This document shows, piece by piece, positions 62,401 to 64,000 of a DNA stretch of 64,000 bases. The notes beneath the pieces are model-generated. The model was not told where the DNA came from, searched no databases, and worked only from the letters and a program-made list of their open reading frames with translations. This DNA is from Trileptium ribeirensis (Eukaryota; Nematoda; Enoplea; Enoplida; Thoracostomopsidae): contig JASANE010026551.1 in NCBI GenBank assembly GCA_030248225.1, forward strand, positions 34,266 through 98,265. The letters are read 5' to 3'. A program made the position numbers and the translations under genes. Each line of letters opens with the position of its first letter. Positions within the stretch are counted from its first letter, which is position 1.

Positions 62401-64000
62401 AAGTAAACCGTCTCGTAGTGCGGCTGTAATCGAAACAGCATATCCTTTACGAGGATCGTAAATACCGTCACTCATCAACGAAGCATATGATGGCTGCAGC
62501 AGATCGTACCACGACGTCCCAGACATGACCGCGCCATTGTCGGGGTTCACTATTCGTCGATTAATTGCATCTGCAAGTGAAATCAGTCCATTGTTGTCAT
62601 ATGCATTGCTATCCGGATCCGCAATTCCTCGTACTAATACTGACGCGAGTGTAAGATCAAGCAGACCAATATTCGCAGCAGCTGAAAGTGTAAATCGTTC
62701 CTTAGTAGCTGGATGGACATATTCAAGACGCACCAAATCAACCAATCCTCTGGAAATCGCTTCGTCGAACGAAACCCGTTGACCCTCAGGAGCTTGTGCT
62801 GCAGGTCGAGATGGATCTACAACTCCTCCCACTAGAGCTTGACGTAAGTCCGATCGAAATACGCCAAGTGAAGATGTGGTGCGTCGACCTTTGGCTTCAG
62901 AATGGCTAAGACCCTGGGCCTGGGCTTCGGCTAAACTCATTATACGTCCTGTACGGGTATCTAAAACGCGGTCAATTCCAACAAGCTGTGCGTAGGGCGC
63001 TAGTTCGATTGAGCTTACTTGAGATGATGATTTTACAGTTTGACGTGTACAAGATGACGAATAGGGTTCGGCTAGTTGAGCGTGCATCTTTTTGATCATG
63101 GTGGTTTCATGAGGCGATTCCGACATACCGCGGTTGGGCAAAAGTTCATGGCGTTCATGATGTATTAGCTGACTCTGTGGGCTTCTGTGATCATGGCTAG
63201 TTGGCGACTTAGTATGATGGCTATGTTCGATAGTTCTTTGAGTCACACTCTGAGTTTGAGCGGATTGGAATGGACGATATTCTGTAGCTGTTGGTTTTGG
63301 CACTGTTTCGGATTTGTCTAATAAGTCAGTCGTTCCGGTTGACTCAATTTTACGTTGGTGGTGATAATTAATCTTTCCTGGATAATCGACTGCTTTCGGC
63401 GATACTTTGGGCTCAAAATTATGTTCATGAATAGGAACATCTCGAATGGATATGAGCTCCGAACGCCAGGCTTCTGTCAGCGGAAGATTTCGATTGTTCC
63501 TTCGGTCGATCAGCGTTCCATTAACCGGATCAATTACGCCAGCTTCGATTGCGTCCAGTAATGTCATAGGTTTTCGAATTAGGGGGTCAGTGACAACTGC
63601 TGTATATGGGTTAAAATAGCCCTTTAAAATGGCATCAGCTAAGGTATACACGGCATAAGTTCCAGGGTGAACAAACGTAGTACCACCACCCCCATCTGAA
63701 TCTTCAATACAGGTTACAGGGTCGATCAACAGTTCTTTAAGTGACCGGTCCACAAAAACAGTGGGCCCACGAGCTGTACGTCCGTCTTTAGTCGAGCTTA
63801 CGGTCCGCCTTGACTGCTTTACCACAGTACTCGCTGGAAGATCTGAACCAGACGCGCGGCCAATGCGTCCGATTGTCGGCGGTCCTCCCGGACCTGCTAT
63901 TCGAATAAGACCTTCAGCCGCTGCCTCATGACGCGTACCACCACGAGTATTCCCAGAAACGAATGCCATGCGCTCCTGCAACAAGCACCAGCTACATACA
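46878..64000 (-). CDS. vab-10: Plakin/spectraplakin gene, plectin-repeat C-terminal part, 4 exons
   Basis: Gene-level entry, read right to left: exons 64000/63975-62328, 57683-57525, 51118-50981 and 47479-46878. All three introns are phase 1 and all joins are open. The product carries plectin repeats (motif about 38 residues, ...GLIDPxxGxxLTLxEAxxxGLID...), which in animals mark plakins that link intermediate filaments and cell junctions to the cytoskeleton. In C. elegans these repeats form the C-terminus of VAB-10A, while the spectrin-repeat/GAS2 form is a separate isoform. The stop directly after the repeats here fits an A-type end. The actin-binding and plakin domains would lie right of the window. 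The gene symbol is by family only; a nematode host is itself an inference. Confidence 0.75.
48490..48740. mobile_element. GC-rich TIR-family element, short or truncated
   Basis: Starts with CAGTGCATTAGGGAAGAGTA and TGACACTTCCCTGCACTCAC, then CGCGGGCGCTTTCGCC. The interior alternates CCCCC and GGGGG around AGTTTTTTCGG and ends before AAACAGCTGCTGGTTCAACC. No inverted copy of the 5' end is visible, so it is incomplete or built differently from the next element. Confidence 0.55.
48870..49350. mobile_element. GC-rich element with about 85-bp terminal inverted repeats
   Basis: The left end (CCAAGAGTGCATTAGGGAAA ... TGTAAACCCGTGTTTG ... CGGCCTGACCC, 48870-48963) is repeated inverted at the right end (GGGTCAGGCCGAAAACGCCC ... 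CAAACACGGGTTTACATGTG ... CAAATGCACTCATGG, 49254-49340). Each end contains a smaller hairpin, AGGGAAG/CTTCCCT. The 290-bp interior is a run of short palindromic blocks such as CCCCCAGTTTCTGGGGGG. No transposase. Confidence 0.75.
49850..50670. repeat. Two tandem copies of the telomere-motif repeat family
   Basis: Copy 1 (49850-50100) has TACTAAGCTTTACCTTAACC, AAGGTTCTTACATGGGCC, TTAAGCTGTTTTAAGG, AACCAACATATTTCTC and GTTTGTAACC. Copy 2 (50445-50670) has the corresponding CCTAAGCCAGTC, AAGGTATTTATGTAAAGCC, TTAAGCTATTCC, AACCAACATATTTGTTG and GTTTGTAACTAG. The family is shared with the Kazal introns. Confidence 0.6.
50170..50455 (+). repeat. 290-bp dispersed family, copy 1
   Basis: Characteristic order: AACGAGCAAAAATTCATTTGG, GCAAATTTCAACCTGGACAT, AGTAAAAGGCACAA, TTGCGGCAA, AAAACTGTGCATTT, TTAGTGCACTAAA. 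The same order is found at 56285-56570 and 61440-61715. Confidence 0.75.
50981..51118 (-). CDS. vab-10: Plakin gene exon, 138 nt
   Basis: Phase 1 in and out. Acceptor on the minus strand GGCTTTTAG|AT, donor ACAG|GTGTGT. It encodes HAAESGQFPKDICLKLRK then VDRMTFAEALSRDLLDIRAN and EFTDPETG. This is one plectin repeat with the ...EALSRDLLDIRANEFTDPETG hallmark. The join IESL-D-HAAESG comes from G|AT across the intron. Confidence 0.85.
52860..53937. repeat. 129-137-bp satellite, 8 copies
   Basis: Units start at the GCATCGG or GCACCGG at 52874, 53009, 53138, 53274, 53410, 53547, 53678 and 53814. Each has TATATATTTTAG just before GCATCGGTGCAAAACCATAC, then GGGAGGGTCCAGGGTTGAGT and AAGGATCTGATGACAAATAT. 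On the plus strand the TTTTAG|GC start looks like a splice acceptor followed by a 19-codon open stretch; the host gene is on the minus strand, so this has no obvious use. Confidence 0.95.
54480..54730. repeat. GC-rich dispersed repeat remnant
   Basis: Contains GGTCGGGGTAGGCCAGGAGG, an inner TTTTGCCAGTTGTACCACAT / TTTGTCAATTTTCACCCTAT stretch and GCGCGCCG near 54676. The inner part is an inverted-sense relative of the tail at 41390-41450. Confidence 0.4.
54970..55840. repeat. Diverged tandem repeat of about 140 bp, 6 copies
   Basis: Recurring blocks: GCAAGCAAAGATAGTGAGCA, GCAGATAT, TTTGTCCGTAGGTAATGAAG, AATCATTACCCTTGTTG and GTTGTCCGGCAAAACATCC. The first two copies are almost identical; later ones drift to about 75%. 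Confidence 0.85.
56285..56570 (+). repeat. 290-bp dispersed family, copy 2
   Basis: TAGCCATGTAATAAATT, AACGAATAGAAATCTATTTGG, CTTCAGCTTGGACATAGCC, TTTGCGGCAA and AATTTGGTGCACTAAAA match copies 1 and 3 in order. Confidence 0.75.
56775..57221. mobile_element. 447-bp MITE flanked by TTAA
   Basis: The terminal inverted repeats start AGGCGTGTTCACACGCTGAA on the left and end CGTGTGAACACGCCT on the right. Both continue inward with TTTTTGCTCAAATTTTGATC-type sequence. TTAA flanks both ends (56771-56774, 57222-57225), the target site of piggyBac-type elements. The interior holds two direct copies of an ~80-bp block (ACTTGAAAAAGTTTGAGCTC ... GAAATATCGCA) and many TTTGAGCTCAAA palindromes. No coding capacity. 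Confidence 0.85.
57525..57683 (-). CDS. vab-10: Plakin gene exon, 159 nt
   Basis: Phase 1 in and out. Minus-strand acceptor ATATTTTAG|GC, donor CTCG|GTAAGT. Encodes LIDSGTLEALTRPTINDWVS then RRHVSLLEAVRQGLVDLS and GKTVRLGPDQIESLG. The join EAKTKG-LIDSGTLEAL from the upstream exon reads straight through a plectin repeat, and the LLEAVRQGLVDL core is typical. No start or stop belongs here; the ATG at 57726 is intronic. Confidence 0.88.
58206..58810. mobile_element. TIR-like element with GACCCGGTGAC motifs
   Basis: The left end, GAGATGGAACCGGGTCACCC, matches the inverted right end (GGGTCA, then GTGTCACCGGGTCA read on the minus strand from 58810). The right end carries two direct copies of TGACCCGGTGACCAGTTCAC with AGCTGTGAACCGAAA. 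The interior has short unrelated open frames, none transposase-like. Confidence 0.5.
60285..61120. repeat. Satellite of about 120-150 bp, 6 copies, with optional 29-bp duplication
   Basis: Units start GACTATTATAGTATCC, continue TCATTCGGATTTATCACTGA, GATCAGCTATCAGCCCTCGT and AATACCGTGTATAAGAACTC, and end TTTATCATCGCGCATTAATA. In three units CCCTCGTAATACCGTGTATA with AGAACTCTG is doubled. Long and short unit types alternate, so pairs of units were copied together. Confidence 0.92.
61440..61715 (+). repeat. 290-bp dispersed family, copy 3
   Basis: TAGCCATGTAATAAATTGAG, AATGAGTAGAAATTCGTTTAG, CTTCAGCTTGAACATAGC, AATAAAAGGCACAACTATA, and AAGTCCACTAAAACGC are in the same order as copies 1 and 2. 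Confidence 0.75.
61744..61890. repeat. Strong hairpin, palindromic MITE-like element
   Basis: GATTTGTACGCACGGTTGTG (about 61771-61790) is inverted as CACAACCGTGCGTACAAATC (about 61840-61859). Pairing continues outward through GCGTTAA/TTGACGC and AGCAGAGC/GCTGTGCT with mismatches. A partial third piece, CGTGCGTTAAGTCATTTTGA with TGCACGGCT, lies at 61919-61947. Confidence 0.7.
62328..63975 (-). CDS. vab-10: Plakin gene exon, plectin repeats, about 550 codons
   Basis: Read leftward on the minus strand. The donor is AAAG|GTAAGT (62327-62322), a consensus site, phase 1. The frame is open to the window edge; GTTGCAG|GAG would start the exon at 63975, otherwise it continues beyond 64000. Plectin-like segments include YTLADAILKGYFNPYTAVVT, MTLLDAIEAGVIDPVNGTLI, MSLAEAQAQGLSH, VSFDEAISRGLVDLVRLEY, RFTLSAAANIGLLDLTLASV, ISLADAINRRIVNPDNGA and VSITAALRDGLLDINSETY. 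Between the first two and the later ones lies a 140-residue His/Ser/Gln-rich linker (63.0-63.4 kb) without repeats, which may be a disordered spacer. The ATG at 63969 is unlikely to be a true start in a gene of this family. Confidence 0.85.

Overview
The window looks like animal nuclear DNA. It is AT-rich, genes are split by long introns with GT/AG boundaries, and tandem and dispersed repeats are abundant. The two genes are metazoan: one encodes a long chain of Kazal/follistatin-type domains, the other plectin repeats of the plakin/spectraplakin family. Several repeats carry degenerate TTAGGC/GCCTAA motifs, the nematode telomere unit, and plectin-repeat C-termini are known from nematode VAB-10A. 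I therefore favour a nematode with a repeat-rich genome, but no sequence here fixes the species.

Left part, plus strand, about 1.84-36.61 kb: one gene whose 5' end lies left of the window. Nine exons (about 1856-1933, 4125-9211, 10034-10283, 11219-12042, 13905-14280, 17928-18204, 26560-26801, 28160-28318, 36366-36610) join in frame at every junction and encode about 2,510 visible residues with about 32 Kazal-like domains. The protein ends at a TAG at 36608-36610. Its introns hold a 71-bp satellite, several TIR elements, a GC-richer 6-7 kb block (about 18.7-25.3 kb), a decayed duplicate of one Kazal exon (27844-27990), and a 6-kb array of about 28 copies of a ~211-bp unit. That unit is itself derived from the 5' half of the last Kazal exon plus its splice acceptor. 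This exon-turned-satellite is the most unusual feature of the window.

Middle, 36.6-46.9 kb: convergent intergenic DNA with a 71-bp repeat copied from the end of the last Kazal exon, a 13-copy 83-bp satellite, a compound array at 39.9-40.9 kb, dispersed GC-rich repeats and a tRNA-like sequence.

Right part, minus strand, 64.0-46.88 kb: the C-terminal part of a plakin gene. Four exons (window edge to 62328, 57683-57525, 51118-50981, 47479-46878) splice in frame, all with phase-1 introns, and encode plectin repeats ending at a TAA. This matches the plectin-repeat (VAB-10A-like) isoform end. The introns contain a TTAA-flanked MITE, GC-rich TIR elements, a 134-bp satellite, a 60.3-61.1 kb satellite and a 290-bp family in three copies.

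The two genes converge and have no evident functional link beyond plausible roles in extracellular matrix or protease control (Kazal) and in cytoskeleton-to-junction anchoring (plakin). All exon joins were read by eye from splice sites and reading phase; no transcript evidence was available.
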